Program-made: the position numbers and the translations under genes
The notes under the pieces: model-generated
Databases searched by the model: none
The model's input: only the letters and a program-made list of their open reading frames with translations
Told to the model about the DNA's origin: nothing
From: Nitriliruptoraceae bacterium
Lineage (GTDB): Bacteria > Actinomycetota > Nitriliruptoria > Nitriliruptorales > Nitriliruptoraceae
Reading direction: 5' to 3'
NCBI GenBank assembly: GCA_003561535.1
Contig: PWWI01000280.1
Location: forward strand, 1-33,104
DNA: 33,104 nt
In this document: positions 1 to 13,674 of the stretch, one piece after another
How the letters are laid out: each line of letters begins with the position of its first letter
Numbering within the stretch: position 1 is the first letter of the stretch

Positions 1-25
1 GTGACGCCCGCCCCTCCTACGAGAG

Positions 26-122
26 AACCTCCCGGGGCCCGGGAGGTTCGCGCGTGCTCGGAGCGAGCACGCGCTATGGAACGACGACGAGGACGCGGCC
101 GCGCGGGCGTGCCGTCACGCCC
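26..122. terminator. Cluster of three GC-rich hairpins downstream of dxs
   Basis: Three inverted repeats follow one another. At 26-48 there are 11-base arms around one central base. At 50-74 there are perfect 11-base arms (gcgcgtgctcg / cgagcacgcgc) around the loop gag. At 105-122 there are perfect 7-base arms (gggcgtg / cacgccc) around ccgt. dxs reads leftward and stops at 280, so its transcript would run into these. None has a T-tract on either strand, so the terminator role is inferred from position and stem strength. I see no convincing gene in 1-279. Confidence 0.5.
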
Positions 123-279
123 CCGCCGCTCCCCAGGTCCCGTAGCACGTGCGCTGCCTTCGTGTCAGTTGTCCCGCCGTCCGCCCGGACGACGCGGTGA
201 TGGTTGCGCGTCGAAGGCTCCAGGTCAAGTCGGAGGCCCGAAACGTCCGCGCACGCGACCCGCCACGTCCCGACGACGC

Positions 280-2169
280 TCAACGCTCGTCGGTCAGCGC
301 CTTGCGTGTCGCCGCGGCGATGCCGGCGGCGTCCAGGCCGAGCTCGGCGAGGATCCGGTCCGGTGCACCGTGGGGCAGGTACGCCGCGGGCACACCGAGA
401 CGGAGCACCGGTGGGGCGTGGCGGACACCAGCTCGCTCGACCATTCGGTCCGCCAGCTCGGCGCCACCGCCGCCGCCGACCAACCCGTTCTCGACGGTGA
501 CGACCAGCGGCGCCTCTGCGGCCGCAGCCAGCATCGTCGCGTCCGCCGGCCGGACGCTGCGGACGTCCCACACCTCGGCATCGAACCCGTCGACGGCGAG
601 CAGCTCGGCTGCCTCCAGCGCCGGTAGCACCCGGTCACCGACGGCCAGCACACACACGTCCGCGCCCTCGCGGAGCCGGCGCGCGCCCAGCCCTGCCATC
701 TCGGTGTCGGGGTCGAGCCCGAGCTGCTCAGCCGTGACCGCGCGGCCCTTGGGGAAACGCAGGAACACCGGGCCCCCGAGCTCCAGAGCCGTCCGCAGCA
801 GGGCGTCGAGGTCCTCTGCGCAGGAGGGAGTCAGCACGGTCGCGCTGGCGATGCGCAGGCTCAGCGCGAGATCGAGGATGCCGTGGTGGCTCGGGCCGTC
901 GTCACCGGTGATCCCGGCCCGGTCGAGGACGAACACCACGTGCTCGTCGTGCAACCCGACGTCGAGGTTGGCCTGATCGAACGCCCGCGAGAAGAAGGTC
1001 GAGTACAGCGCCACCACGGGGAGCTTGCCGGCGTAGGCCATCCCGGCCGCCGCCGTCACCGCGTGCTGCTCGGCGATCCCGACGTCGAGCACCTGCTTGG
1101 GGTGGCGCGAGGCGAGCGGCAGCAGCCCCGTGGAGCCTGGCATCGCCGCGGTGATGGCGACCAGCTCCTCCCGCTCCTCGGCGAGCTCCAGCAGCGACGC
1201 GCTGAACACCGAGGTCCACGAGGGGCCGCTGTCACTGCCGTTGGCCCGCCCGGTCTGGACGTCGAAGGCCGAGGTGTCGTGCAGCTTCTTCTCGGGGTCG
1301 GTCTCGGCCGGGGCGTAACCCTTGCCCTTCTGGGTGAGCACGTGCACCAGGACCGGGGTCTGCGACCTCGCCGCGTGGCGCAGGGCGTGCTCGAGCTTGG
1401 GGAGATCGTGACCGTCGTAGGGCCCGAGGTAGCGGACGCCGAGCGCCTCGACGAAGGACTGCAGCGCCGGCGCCTCGGACACCGCCGACTTGATCGCCTC
1501 CAGCCCCGCGCCGGTGAGGCGTTCCACGAAGGGCAGGCGGCTGAGGGAAGCGTCGATGCGGTCCTTGAAGGTCCGGTACCGCGGATCGCTGCGCAGGTCG
1601 GCCACGCGCTCCGACAGCCGGCTCACGGTCTCGGCGTAGGAGCGCCCGTTGTCGTTGAGCACGATGATGGCCGGCTGTTGGTGGTGCCCGAGGTTGTTGA
1701 GCGCCTCGTAGGCCATCCCGCCCGTCAGCGCACCGTCGCCGACGACCGCGACGAGCCGGCGCCGATCCTCGGCGGCGAGCTCCGCCTGGCCCTGAGCCAG
1801 CCCCCACACCCACGACAGGGCGGTGGACGCGTGGCTGTTCTCGACCAGGTCGTGGGCGGATTCGGCCCGCGAGGGGTAGCCCGACAGACCACCCGCCTGG
1901 CGCAGGGCCCCGAAGGCATCCCTGCGGCCGGTGAGCATCTTGTGGACGTAGGCCTGATGTCCGGTGTCCCAGACGACGAGGTCGCGAGGTGACTCGAACA
2001 CCCGGTGGAGAGCGATCGTGAGCTCCACCACCCCGAGGTTGGAGCCGAGGTGCCCCCCGACCTTGGCGACGGCCTCGACGATCGCCTGCCGTAGATCCTC
2101 GGCCAGCAGCGGCAGCTGCTCAGCGGGGAGCGCTCGCACGTCAGCCGGTCCGTCGATCTGCTCGAGCAC
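280..2169 (-). CDS. dxs: 1-deoxy-D-xylulose-5-phosphate synthase
   Basis: This thiamine-diphosphate enzyme joins pyruvate and glyceraldehyde 3-phosphate into 1-deoxy-D-xylulose 5-phosphate, the first step of the cytoplasmic MEP isoprenoid pathway. The protein has 629 residues, the usual family length. Visible landmarks are the catalytic His in VGGH (about residue 40), the ThDP/metal motif GDGALTGG (144-151) with NN at 158-159 and NDN at 172-174, and the catalytic Glu in GIAEQHA (about 367). The DRAG and SHHG segments of the second domain follow. I chose the GTG at 2169 because MLEQIDGPADV aligns with the usual family N-terminus and AGGG lies 8 bases upstream. GTG codons at 2172 and 2184 are alternatives. 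An open frame continues to 2283 but adds only non-family residues. It is the last gene of the leftward block, with about 117 bases between it and gatB. Confidence 0.96.
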   Translation of the reverse strand: MLEQIDGPADVRALPAEQLPLLAEDLRQAIVEAVAKVGGHLGSNLGVVELTIALHRVFESPRDLVVWDTGHQAYVHKMLTGRRDAFGALRQAGGLSGYPSRAESAHDLVENSHASTALSWVWGLAQGQAELAAEDRRRLVAVVGDGALTGGMAYEALNNLGHHQQPAIIVLNDNGRSYAETVSRLSERVADLRSDPRYRTFKDRIDASLSRLPFVERLTGAGLEAIKSAVSEAPALQSFVEALGVRYLGPYDGHDLPKLEHALRHAARSQTPVLVHVLTQKGKGYAPAETDPEKKLHDTSAFDVQTGRANGSDSGPSWTSVFSASLLELAEEREELVAITAAMPGSTGLLPLASRHPKQVLDVGIAEQHAVTAAAGMAYAGKLPVVALYSTFFSRAFDQANLDVGLHDEHVVFVLDRAGITGDDGPSHHGILDLALSLRIASATVLTPSCAEDLDALLRTALELGGPVFLRFPKGRAVTAEQLGLDPDTEMAGLGARRLREGADVCVLAVGDRVLPALEAAELLAVDGFDAEVWDVRSVRPADATMLAAAAEAPLVVTVENGLVGGGGGAELADRMVERAGVRHAPPVLRLGVPAAYLPHGAPDRILAELGLDAAGIAAATRKALTDER

Positions 2170-2232
2170 CACGTCGTCCCTCACTTCCCGCCTGCCGCCG
2201 GTACAAGCGTACGCGAAGGAGCTTCGGAGCCG

Positions 2233-2252
2233 ACCCAACCGTTCGGCTGGGT
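2233..2252 (-). terminator. Small hairpin after gatB
   Basis: Eight-base arms (acccaacc / ggctgggt) surround a gttc loop. They pair fully on the minus-strand RNA if one G-U pair is allowed. The hairpin starts 35 bases after the gatB stop and lies before dxs. There is no U-tract, so it may be a weak or Rho-assisted terminator, or chance. Confidence 0.25.
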
Positions 2253-2286
2253 GCGGCGTGACCTTTCCGACGGCCAGCCCCACCGC

Positions 2287-3768
2287 TCAGCCGATCAGCT
2301 CCCGCAGCAACTCGTTGGTCTTGCGGGGGTCTGCCTGCCCACGCGTGGCCTTCATGACCTGCCCGACGAGCGCCCCGATCGCCTTGGCGTTGCCGCCGCG
2401 GATGTCCTCGACGGTGCGGGCGTTGTCGGCCACCACCTGCGCCACGATGGCGCGCAGCTCCCCCTCGTCGGAGACCTGCTGCAGCCCCTGCTCCTCCGCC
2501 ACCTCGGCGGGTCCCTTGCCGCCCCGTCCGGCGATGACCCCGGCCAGGACCTGCTTGGCCAGCTTGGTGGACAGCGTGCCGTCGTCGATCAGGCGGACGA
2601 GTTCGAAGAGGTGGGCGCCGGTGAACCCGCTGTCGGCCAGCTCCAGCCCCTCGGAGGTGAGCTGCCCGGCCACGTCGCCGACCAGCCAGTTCGCCGCGAC
2701 GACCGGGTCGGCGCCCCGGTCCACCGCGTCGTCGTACACCGCCAGCGCGTCGGTGCCCACCAGCGCGACCGCGTGGGGTCGGGGCAACCCCGCCGCCAGC
2801 AACCGGGCCCGCGTGGCGGCGGGCAGCTCGGGCAACCGGGCCCGGATGCGCTCCACCGCCGCGGGCGGCGAGGTGACGGCCACCAGGTCCGGGTCGGGGA
2901 AGTAGCGGTAGTCGGTCACCGACTCCTTCACCCGCAGCGTCTCGGTCACCCCACGGCCCTCGTCCCAGTGGCGCGTCTCCATCCGGATGGCACCGCCGTC
3001 CTCGAGCACGACGACCTGCCGGCGTGCCTCGTAGGCGATGGCGCGACCGACCGAGCGCACGGAGTTGAGGTTCTTGATCTCGGTGCGGGTCCCCAGCGGC
3101 GCCCCGGCCCGCCGCACGGAGACGTTGGCGTCGCAGCGGATCGAGCCCTGGTCCATGCGGGCGTCGGAGACATCGACGGCACGCACGATGGCCTGCAGCT
3201 CGCGGAGGTAGGCCTGGGCGGTCTCGGGGTCACGGATGTCGGGGTGGGACACGATCTCCAGCAGCGGGATGCCACACCGGTTGTAGTCGATCAGCGAGCG
3301 GTCGGCGCCGTGGAGGCGACCGGTGTCACCGACGTGCAGCGACTTGCCGGTGTCCTCCTCCATGTGGAGGCGCTCGATGCCGATCCGCCGGGTCTCGAAC
3401 GTCCCGTCCGCGAGCTCCACCTCGACGTCGAGGTGGCCGTCGTGGATCAGGGGGACGTCGTACTGGCTGATCTGGTAGTTCTTGGCGAGGTCGGGGTAGA
3501 AGTAGTTCTTGCGGTGGAACCAGCACCGCTCGGCGACCTCCCCGGCCAACGCCAGCCCGAGCAGCGTGGCGTCCTCGATGGCGCGGGCGTTGGGGACCGG
3601 CAGGGCCCCGGGCTGGCCGGTGCACACGGGGCAGACGTTGGTGTTGGGGTCGTCGCCGAACTCCGTCCCGCACCCGCACCACATCTTGGTGGTGGTGTGG
3701 AGCTCGACGTGGACCTCGAGCCCGACGACCAGCTCCCAACCCTCCGGTAGCAGCGTGTCGGTGGCCAT
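2287..3768 (-). CDS. gatB: Asp-tRNA(Asn)/Glu-tRNA(Gln) amidotransferase subunit B
   Basis: This is the tRNA-binding and kinase subunit of GatCAB. It phosphorylates the side chain of Glu-tRNA(Gln) or Asp-tRNA(Asn) and amidates it with ammonia channelled from GatA. The 493 residues begin with the family motif VVGLEVHVEL. The zinc site is C31, C33, C46 and C49 (CGC...CPVC). HRKNYFYPDLAKNYQISQY is the signature of the catalytic cradle. A helical and YqeY-type tail (about 345-493) with GGNAKAIG and LVGQVMKAT contacts tRNA. The ATG shares its A with the gatA stop (TGATG, 3766-3770), so translation is probably coupled. The gene order gatC-gatA-gatB matches known operons. Confidence 0.97.
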   Translation of the reverse strand: MATDTLLPEGWELVVGLEVHVELHTTTKMWCGCGTEFGDDPNTNVCPVCTGQPGALPVPNARAIEDATLLGLALAGEVAERCWFHRKNYFYPDLAKNYQISQYDVPLIHDGHLDVEVELADGTFETRRIGIERLHMEEDTGKSLHVGDTGRLHGADRSLIDYNRCGIPLLEIVSHPDIRDPETAQAYLRELQAIVRAVDVSDARMDQGSIRCDANVSVRRAGAPLGTRTEIKNLNSVRSVGRAIAYEARRQVVVLEDGGAIRMETRHWDEGRGVTETLRVKESVTDYRYFPDPDLVAVTSPPAAVERIRARLPELPAATRARLLAAGLPRPHAVALVGTDALAVYDDAVDRGADPVVAANWLVGDVAGQLTSEGLELADSGFTGAHLFELVRLIDDGTLSTKLAKQVLAGVIAGRGGKGPAEVAEEQGLQQVSDEGELRAIVAQVVADNARTVEDIRGGNAKAIGALVGQVMKATRGQADPRKTNELLRELIG

Positions 3769-5339
3769 CAGCGCACCCCCTCAGTCGCCACGGCACGGGG
3801 GCCGGTGGGCACCGGGCTGAACCCGGTCGCCTGTTCGAAGGCCCAGGCGGCCCGGTACATCACGTCGTCCCGCTTCAGCGGGGCCATCACCTGCAGCCCC
3901 ACGGGCAGCGAGGTGGACGGGTCGTCGGGCGCTGCGGCCAACCCGGCCGGCAGGGACAGCGCCGGGATGCCGGCCAGCGAGGCCGGCACGGTCGCGACGT
4001 CGTTGAGGTACATCGCCATCGGGTCCGCCGTCTTGTCCCCCAACCGGAAGGCCACCGACGGCGAGGTGGGGCTGACCAGCACGTCGACCTGCTCGAACGC
4101 CGCCCGGAAGTCGTCGGCGATCAACGTGCGGATCTTGGACGCCTGCAGGTAGTAGGCGTCGTAGTACCCGCTCGACAGCGCATGGGTCCCGATCATGATG
4201 CGCCGCTTGACCTCGGGACCGAAGCCGGCCGCACGGGTCGCCGCGTTCATCTCCTCCGCGGTGGGTGCGTCGACGCGCAGTCCGTAGCGCACCCCGTCGA
4301 AGCGGGCGAGGTTCGAGGACGCCTCCGAGGGCGCGATCAGGTAGTAGGCCGGGAGCCCGTAGGCGGCGTGGGGCAGGGAGACCTCGACGATCTCCGCACC
4401 GAGGCCGGCGAGCCGCTCCAGTGCCGCGGCGAACACCACCTCGACCCCGGGCTCGTAGCCCTCGCCCTGCAGCTCACGAACCACGCCGACCTTGAGCCCC
4501 GCCACGCCCTCCTCGAGCCCTTCGAGCAGGTCCGGGACCTCCCCGGGGACCGAGGTGGCGTCGCGGGGGTCGTGCCCCCAGGTCACCGACTGCAGTAGCG
4601 CCGCGTCCTCGACGGTCCGGGCGAAGGGCCCGGCCTGGTCGAGGGAGGAGGCGAAGGCCACGAGCCCGTACCGCGACATCGTGCCGTAGGTGGGCTTCAC
4701 CCCGACCAGCCCGGTCAACGCCGCGGGCTGGCGGATCGACCCGCCGGTGTCGGTCCCGATCGCCAGGGGCGCCATGAGGCCCGCCACAGCGGTCGCCGAT
4801 CCCCCCGAGGAGCCACCCGGGACCCGGTCGAGGTCCCAGGGGTTGCGGGTCACACCGAAGGCGGAGTTCTCCGTGGAGGAGCCCATGGCGAACTCGTCCA
4901 TGTTGGTCTTGCCCAGCACCACGATGTCGGCGGCCCGGAGCCGCTCGGTCACGGTGGCGTCGTAGGGCGGGACCCAGCCTTGGAGCATCCGGGAGCCACA
5001 GGTGGTCGGCGCGCCCCGCATGGTGAGCACGTCCTTGAGCGCCAGCGGCACGCCGGCCAGCGGCCCGAGCGGTGCCCCGGACGCCCGCCGGGCGTCGATG
5101 TCGTCGGCGTGTTCGCGGGCGGCGGCAGCGGTGACGGCGAGGTAGGCGTGGGGCTCGTCGGGGCTGAGCTCGGAGGCGGGCTTGGCCGCCCAGACGTCGC
5201 CATCGACGATCACCCCGTCGACCGCGGCGATCCGGTCGAGGTGGGCGTCCACGGCCTCGCGTGCGGTGACCTCTCCGGCGGTCAGCCGGGCCGCCAACTG
5301 CGCGGCGGTCAACTCCGTCAGCTCCGTCGACTCCGCCAT
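3768..5339 (-). CDS. gatA: Asp-tRNA(Asn)/Glu-tRNA(Gln) amidotransferase subunit A
   Basis: This is the glutaminase subunit of GatCAB, an amidase-signature enzyme that releases ammonia from glutamine. The Ser-cisSer-Lys triad is visible as K102 (ALKDV), S177 (VPGGSSGGS) and S201 ([12 protein letters not shown]). Each is 23 residues later than in the Staphylococcus aureus enzyme as I recall it (K79, S154, S178). The offset arises from an insertion at about residues 43-64 ([12 protein letters not shown]...SPDEP) between the N-terminal helices and the AYLAV strand. The protein is 523 residues, against about 485-500 for most GatA. The ATG at 5339 lies one base after the gatC stop. The insertion is unusual but the active site is intact. 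Confidence 0.97.
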   Translation of the reverse strand: MAESTELTELTAAQLAARLTAGEVTAREAVDAHLDRIAAVDGVIVDGDVWAAKPASELSPDEPHAYLAVTAAAAREHADDIDARRASGAPLGPLAGVPLALKDVLTMRGAPTTCGSRMLQGWVPPYDATVTERLRAADIVVLGKTNMDEFAMGSSTENSAFGVTRNPWDLDRVPGGSSGGSATAVAGLMAPLAIGTDTGGSIRQPAALTGLVGVKPTYGTMSRYGLVAFASSLDQAGPFARTVEDAALLQSVTWGHDPRDATSVPGEVPDLLEGLEEGVAGLKVGVVRELQGEGYEPGVEVVFAAALERLAGLGAEIVEVSLPHAAYGLPAYYLIAPSEASSNLARFDGVRYGLRVDAPTAEEMNAATRAAGFGPEVKRRIMIGTHALSSGYYDAYYLQASKIRTLIADDFRAAFEQVDVLVSPTSPSVAFRLGDKTADPMAMYLNDVATVPASLAGIPALSLPAGLAAAPDDPSTSLPVGLQVMAPLKRDDVMYRAAWAFEQATGFSPVPTGPRAVATEGVR

Positions 5340-5340
5340 G

Positions 5341-5637
5341 TCAGCCCTCCTCCGCGACGATCCGCGGCACGGCGAAGCGGGCCTGCTCCACGGCGGGCGC
5401 TCCGGCCAGCACGTCCTCCCGGGGCAGGGAGGGCGCCCGCTCGTCCGGCCGCGTCACGTCGGCCAGCGCGAAGGGATGGGTGGTCGGCACGACCTCGCCT
5501 GCCGCCACCTCGCCGACCTGCTCGGCGTAGCCGAGGATGGCGGACAGCTGCGGCGCCAGCGCCGCGACCTCGTCGTCGGTGAGGGCCAGGCGGGCGAGCC
5601 GCGCGACGTGGCGGACCTCGTCTTCGGACAGGGCCAC
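5341..5637 (-). CDS. gatC: Asp-tRNA(Asn)/Glu-tRNA(Gln) amidotransferase subunit C
   Basis: This small scaffold subunit wraps around GatA and GatB. The 98 residues carry the family pattern [21 protein letters not shown], then [11 protein letters not shown] and the C-terminal RPDER...LPREDVL...APAVEQ..FAVPRIV. I start it at the GTG at 5637 because AGGAGG sits six bases upstream and family members begin just before the helix containing VRHVARLA. A longer open frame reaches 5715 but its extra Arg/Gly-rich residues are not family-like. It is the first gene of gatCAB and is divergent from pncB. Confidence 0.94.
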   Translation of the reverse strand: MALSEDEVRHVARLARLALTDDEVAALAPQLSAILGYAEQVGEVAAGEVVPTTHPFALADVTRPDERAPSLPREDVLAGAPAVEQARFAVPRIVAEEG

Positions 5638-5675
5638 GACGGGCCTCCTGCGACAGCGGGACACGGACGGCGCCG

Positions 5676-5681
5676 AGGCTA
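5676..5681 (-). promoter_or_regulatory. Candidate -10 box for gatCAB
   Basis: Read on the minus strand this is TAGCCT, fitting the TAnnnT pattern of actinobacterial sigma-70 promoters, about 38 bases before the gatC GTG. No good -35 is visible. The assignment rests on motif and position only. Confidence 0.3.
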
Positions 5682-5716
5682 GCGCTCCACGGTCGGTGCC
5701 CCCGCCGCCGGCCACG

Positions 5717-5746
5717 GTGACAGTGACCCACCACGGCGGTTAGCGT
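5717..5746 (+). promoter_or_regulatory. Candidate promoter of pncBA
   Basis: GTGACA at 5717-5722 (five of six matches to TTGACA) is followed after 18 bases by TAGCGT at 5741-5746, a TAnnnT -10. A start near 5753 would leave a leader of about 36 bases before the pncB GTG, with AGAGG in it at 5777-5781. Confidence 0.45.
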
Positions 5747-5788
5747 CGAGGTGTCCCCCGCAGTGTCCCCGCACCCAGAGGCCCCGCC

Positions 5789-7078
5789 GTGTCGACCGCA
5801 CTGCTGACCGACCGCTACGAGCTGACCATGCTCGATGCGGCGCTGCAGAGCGGGGTCGCGGACCGACCGTGCGTGTTCGAGATGTTCGCCCGCGAGCTGC
5901 CACCGGGGCGGCGGTACGGGGTGGTAGCGGGGCTGGGCCGCCTGGTCGAGGCGCTGGCGGCGTTCCGCTTCGACGACGACACCCTGGCCTGGTTGGACGA
6001 CGCCCACGTGGTCAGCCCCGGCACGCTCACCTGGCTCACCGCCTACCGCTTCCGGGGTGAGCTCCACGCCTACCGCGAGGGCGAGTTGTACGTCGCCGGG
6101 TCACCGGTACTGACGGTCTCGGCACCCTTCGCCGAGGGCGTCCTGATCGAGACGCTGGCGCTGAGCGTGCTCAACCACGACTCGGCGATCGCCGCCGCAG
6201 GCGCCCGGGTGGTGTCGGCGGCCGGCGGCCGGGGGCTGCTCGAGTTCGGGAGCCGGCGAGCCCAGGAGGAGGCAGCGACCGCCGGCGCCCGCGCGGCCTA
6301 CCTGGTCGGGTTCGATGGCAGCTCCAACCTCGCTGCCGGCGCCCGCTACGGCGTCCCGACCCTGGGCACCACCGCTCACGCCTTCGTGCTGCTCCACGAC
6401 GACGAGCGCCGAGCCTTCGAGGCGCAGGTCAAGGCGTTCGGGCCCGACACCGTCATCCTGGTCGACACCTACGACACCGCCCGTGGCATCGCGCTCGCCC
6501 TCGAGGTGGCAGGGAGCTCGCTGGGCGGCATCCGTATCGACTCCGGCGACCTCGCCGAGGAAGCCCGCGCCGCCCGCCGGCAGCTGGACGCCGCCGGTGC
6601 GACGGGGACCCGGATCGTGGTCTCGGGCGACCTCGACGAGCACCGGATCGCCGAGCTCGCCGACGCGCCGATCGACAGCTACGGGGTGGGGACGCGGTTG
6701 GTCACCGGCAGCGGTGCACCGACCGCCGGGTTCGTCTACAAGCTGGTCGCCCGGGCGCCCGCTCCCGGTGCCCCCTGTGTCCCCGTGGCGAAGGCGGGTG
6801 GCCGCAAGGCGACGATCGGGGGCCGCAAGGCCGCTAGCCGCCGACTGGCGGGCGGCCACGCGGTCGCCGAGGTGGTGCGGGCCTGGGAGCAGGTGCCGTC
6901 CGCCGACGAGCGGCCGCTGCAGGTCCCCGTCCTGGTGGACGGCGAGGTTGTCCACGATCCCGACCTGGCGACGATCCGCGCCCACCACCGCGCAGCACGG
7001 GCCGAACTGCCCGACCACGCTCGGGACCTGCAGCCGGGCGAGCCCGCGTGGCGAACCGAAGAGGAGGTCCAGAGATGA
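5789..7078 (+). CDS. pncB: Nicotinate phosphoribosyltransferase
   Basis: The enzyme makes nicotinate mononucleotide from nicotinate and PRPP with ATP hydrolysis, the entry step of the Preiss-Handler NAD salvage route. The 429 residues start with LLTDRYELTML, a family hallmark, and contain FEMFARELPPGRRYGVVAGL (30-49), LEFGSRRAQ (151-159), GTTAHAF (193-199), ILVDTYDT (223-230) and the phosphate-binding RIDSGDL (249-255). Length is normal. The start is GTG with AGAGG 8 bases upstream. The stop overlaps the pncA start as ATGA (7075-7078), so the two are co-translated: PncA makes nicotinate and PncB uses it. Confidence 0.95.
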   Translation: MSTALLTDRYELTMLDAALQSGVADRPCVFEMFARELPPGRRYGVVAGLGRLVEALAAFRFDDDTLAWLDDAHVVSPGTLTWLTAYRFRGELHAYREGELYVAGSPVLTVSAPFAEGVLIETLALSVLNHDSAIAAAGARVVSAAGGRGLLEFGSRRAQEEAATAGARAAYLVGFDGSSNLAAGARYGVPTLGTTAHAFVLLHDDERRAFEAQVKAFGPDTVILVDTYDTARGIALALEVAGSSLGGIRIDSGDLAEEARAARRQLDAAGATGTRIVVSGDLDEHRIAELADAPIDSYGVGTRLVTGSGAPTAGFVYKLVARAPAPGAPCVPVAKAGGRKATIGGRKAASRRLAGGHAVAEVVRAWEQVPSADERPLQVPVLVDGEVVHDPDLATIRAHHRAARAELPDHARDLQPGEPAWRTEEEVQR

Positions 7079-7695
7079 CCGCAGCAGACACCACCGCGAC
7101 CGACCGCTACGACCCCACCACCGCCCTGGTCGTCGTCGACGTCCAGAACGACTTCGCCGATCCTGAGGGCGGCCTCTACGTGACCGGCGGGGAGGAGGTG
7201 GTCCCGGTCGTCAACCGCGAGATCGCGGCCGCCCGCGAGGCCGGCGCCTTCATCGCCTACACCCAGGACTGGCACCCGCCCGAGACCCCGCATTTCGCCA
7301 AGGACGGCGGCGACTGGCCGGTGCACTGCGTCCGCGACACCTGGGGCGCTGAACTCCATCCCGACCTCGAGGTGGTGGACGATGCCCCGGTCGTGCGCAA
7401 GGGCGTCGACGGCGGGGACGGCTACTCCGGGTTCTCGGTCCGCGACCCCGTCAGCGGCGAGGAGTCGGCTACCGAGCTCGGACGCCACCTCGAGCAGGCC
7501 GGGACCCAACGCGTGGTGGTCGTCGGGCTGGCGGGTGACGTGTGTGTCAAGGCCACGGCGCTGGACGCCCGGGAGCTCGGCTACGAGGTCGTCCTGCCCG
7601 AGGCCGCCACCCGCATGGTCGAGATGGAGCCCGGCGACGGCGAGGCCGCACTGGCGGCGCTGCGCGAGGCCGGTGTGGACGTCCAGCCGGTCTGA
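7075..7695 (+). CDS. pncA: Nicotinamidase
   Basis: This isochorismatase-fold enzyme hydrolyses nicotinamide to nicotinate and ammonia. The catalytic triad is visible as D22 (VVDVQNDF), K109 (VVRKG) and C157 (GDVCVKATALDA). The metal ligands D65, H67 and H73 lie in TQDWHPPETPHF, with a further conserved H84 in WPVHCV. The protein has 206 residues. The ATG overlaps the pncB stop and has GGAGG seven bases upstream. An upstream in-frame start exists at 7048 but lies inside pncB. The family includes the enzyme that activates pyrazinamide in mycobacteria. The product feeds the PncB encoded just before it. Confidence 0.95.
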   Translation: MTAADTTATDRYDPTTALVVVDVQNDFADPEGGLYVTGGEEVVPVVNREIAAAREAGAFIAYTQDWHPPETPHFAKDGGDWPVHCVRDTWGAELHPDLEVVDDAPVVRKGVDGGDGYSGFSVRDPVSGEESATELGRHLEQAGTQRVVVVGLAGDVCVKATALDARELGYEVVLPEAATRMVEMEPGDGEAALAALREAGVDVQPV

Positions 7696-7711
7696 CCGGG
7701 CCCGGCCGGGG

Positions 7712-7727
7712 GGCCGCCGCGGCGGCC
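7712..7727. terminator. Perfect 16-base palindrome after pncA
   Basis: GGCCGCCGCGGCGGCC is a perfect palindrome starting 17 bases after the pncA stop. It opens the structured intergenic region between pncA and the convergent gene ending at 8324. It could fold into a strong stem at the 3' end of the pncBA transcript. There is no U-tract. Confidence 0.4.
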
Positions 7728-7762
7728 GGGGTGGGCCGCGGTGGGCCGCGGTGGGCCCCCGC

Positions 7763-8186
7763 GGGTTGGGTGCCGAAACCCCCGCCTCCCGGGGCCCAGC
7801 TTCCCCAACCCCCCAAACCCCGCGCGGGCCTCCGCCGGCCCGCACCGGGCCGCGGTGGGACGCCGCGGGTTGGGTGCCAAAACCCCCGCCTCCCGGGGCC
7901 CAGCTTCCCCAACCCCCCAACCCCCGCGCCCCCCGCGACGGGTTGGGTGCCAAAACCCCCGCCTCCCGGGGCCCAGCTTCCCCAACCCCCCAAACCCCGC
8001 ACCCCCCTCCGCCGGCCCGCACCGGGCCGCGCCGCCCGCGACGGGTTGGGTGCCACAACCACCGCCTCCCGGGGCCCAGCTTCCCCAACCCCCGCGCCGG
8101 CCTCCGCCGGCCCGCACCGGGCCGCGCCGCCCGCGACGGGTTGGGTGCCAAAACCCTCGCCTCCCGGGGCCCAGCTTCCCCAACCC
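7763..8186. repeat. Five 49-base stem-loop repeats (module A)
   Basis: Five nearly identical 49-base units lie at 7763-7811, 7867-7915, 7940-7988, 8043-8091 and 8138-8186. Each begins gggttggg and ends cccaaccc, a perfect 8-base inverted repeat. The inner part contains cccgcctcccgggg and cccagctt, giving a second smaller stem. Differences between units are one to three bases. Start-to-start distances are 104, 73, 103 and 95, which are not multiples of three, so the units fall in different reading frames and the array is not a repetitive protein. It sits between convergent genes, as expected of an extragenic repeat element. Open frames crossing it are a product of the composition. Confidence 0.9.
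7829..8126. repeat. Three 26-base stem-loop repeats (module B)
   Basis: Identical 26-base units occur at 7829-7854, 8006-8031 and 8101-8126, in the gaps between module A copies 1-2, 3-4 and 4-5. The gap between copies 2 and 3 lacks it. Each contains the perfect hairpin cggcccg-cac-cgggccg. The A-B-A-A-B-A-B-A order suggests a composite unit that spread by tandem duplication, with one B lost. Confidence 0.88.
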
Positions 8187-8198
8187 CCCAAACCCCGC

Positions 8199-8320
8199 GC
8201 GGGGGGCGGGGGCCGGGGCGGCCGGGGCGGCCGGGCGGCGGGGCGGCCGGGCGCCCGGGCGGCCGGGCGCCCGGGCGGCCGGGGTAGCGCGGGGCGGCCG
8301 AAGTGCGGGCGGGCCGGACC
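8199..8320. repeat. Low-complexity G/C tract
   Basis: About 120 bases are nearly pure G and C with repeated ggccgggg and gggcggccgggcgccc blocks. The 16-base unit is repeated in tandem at about 8249-8283. Many runs of three to five G could form a quadruplex on the plus strand. It ends just before the stop of the minus-strand gene at 8324. No gene is supported in 7696-8323 (628 bases). Confidence 0.7.
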
Positions 8321-8323
8321 TCG

Positions 8324-13665
<5,342 letters not shown>

Positions 13666-13674
13666 GGAGGCGCG

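Noticed and set aside
1-279. Gene at the left edge
   Set aside because: Frames are open on both strands but show no motif or ribosome site, and the region is dominated by hairpins.
7763-8186. CRISPR array
   Set aside because: Gaps are of unequal length, contain shared module B and low-complexity DNA, and no cas genes are present.
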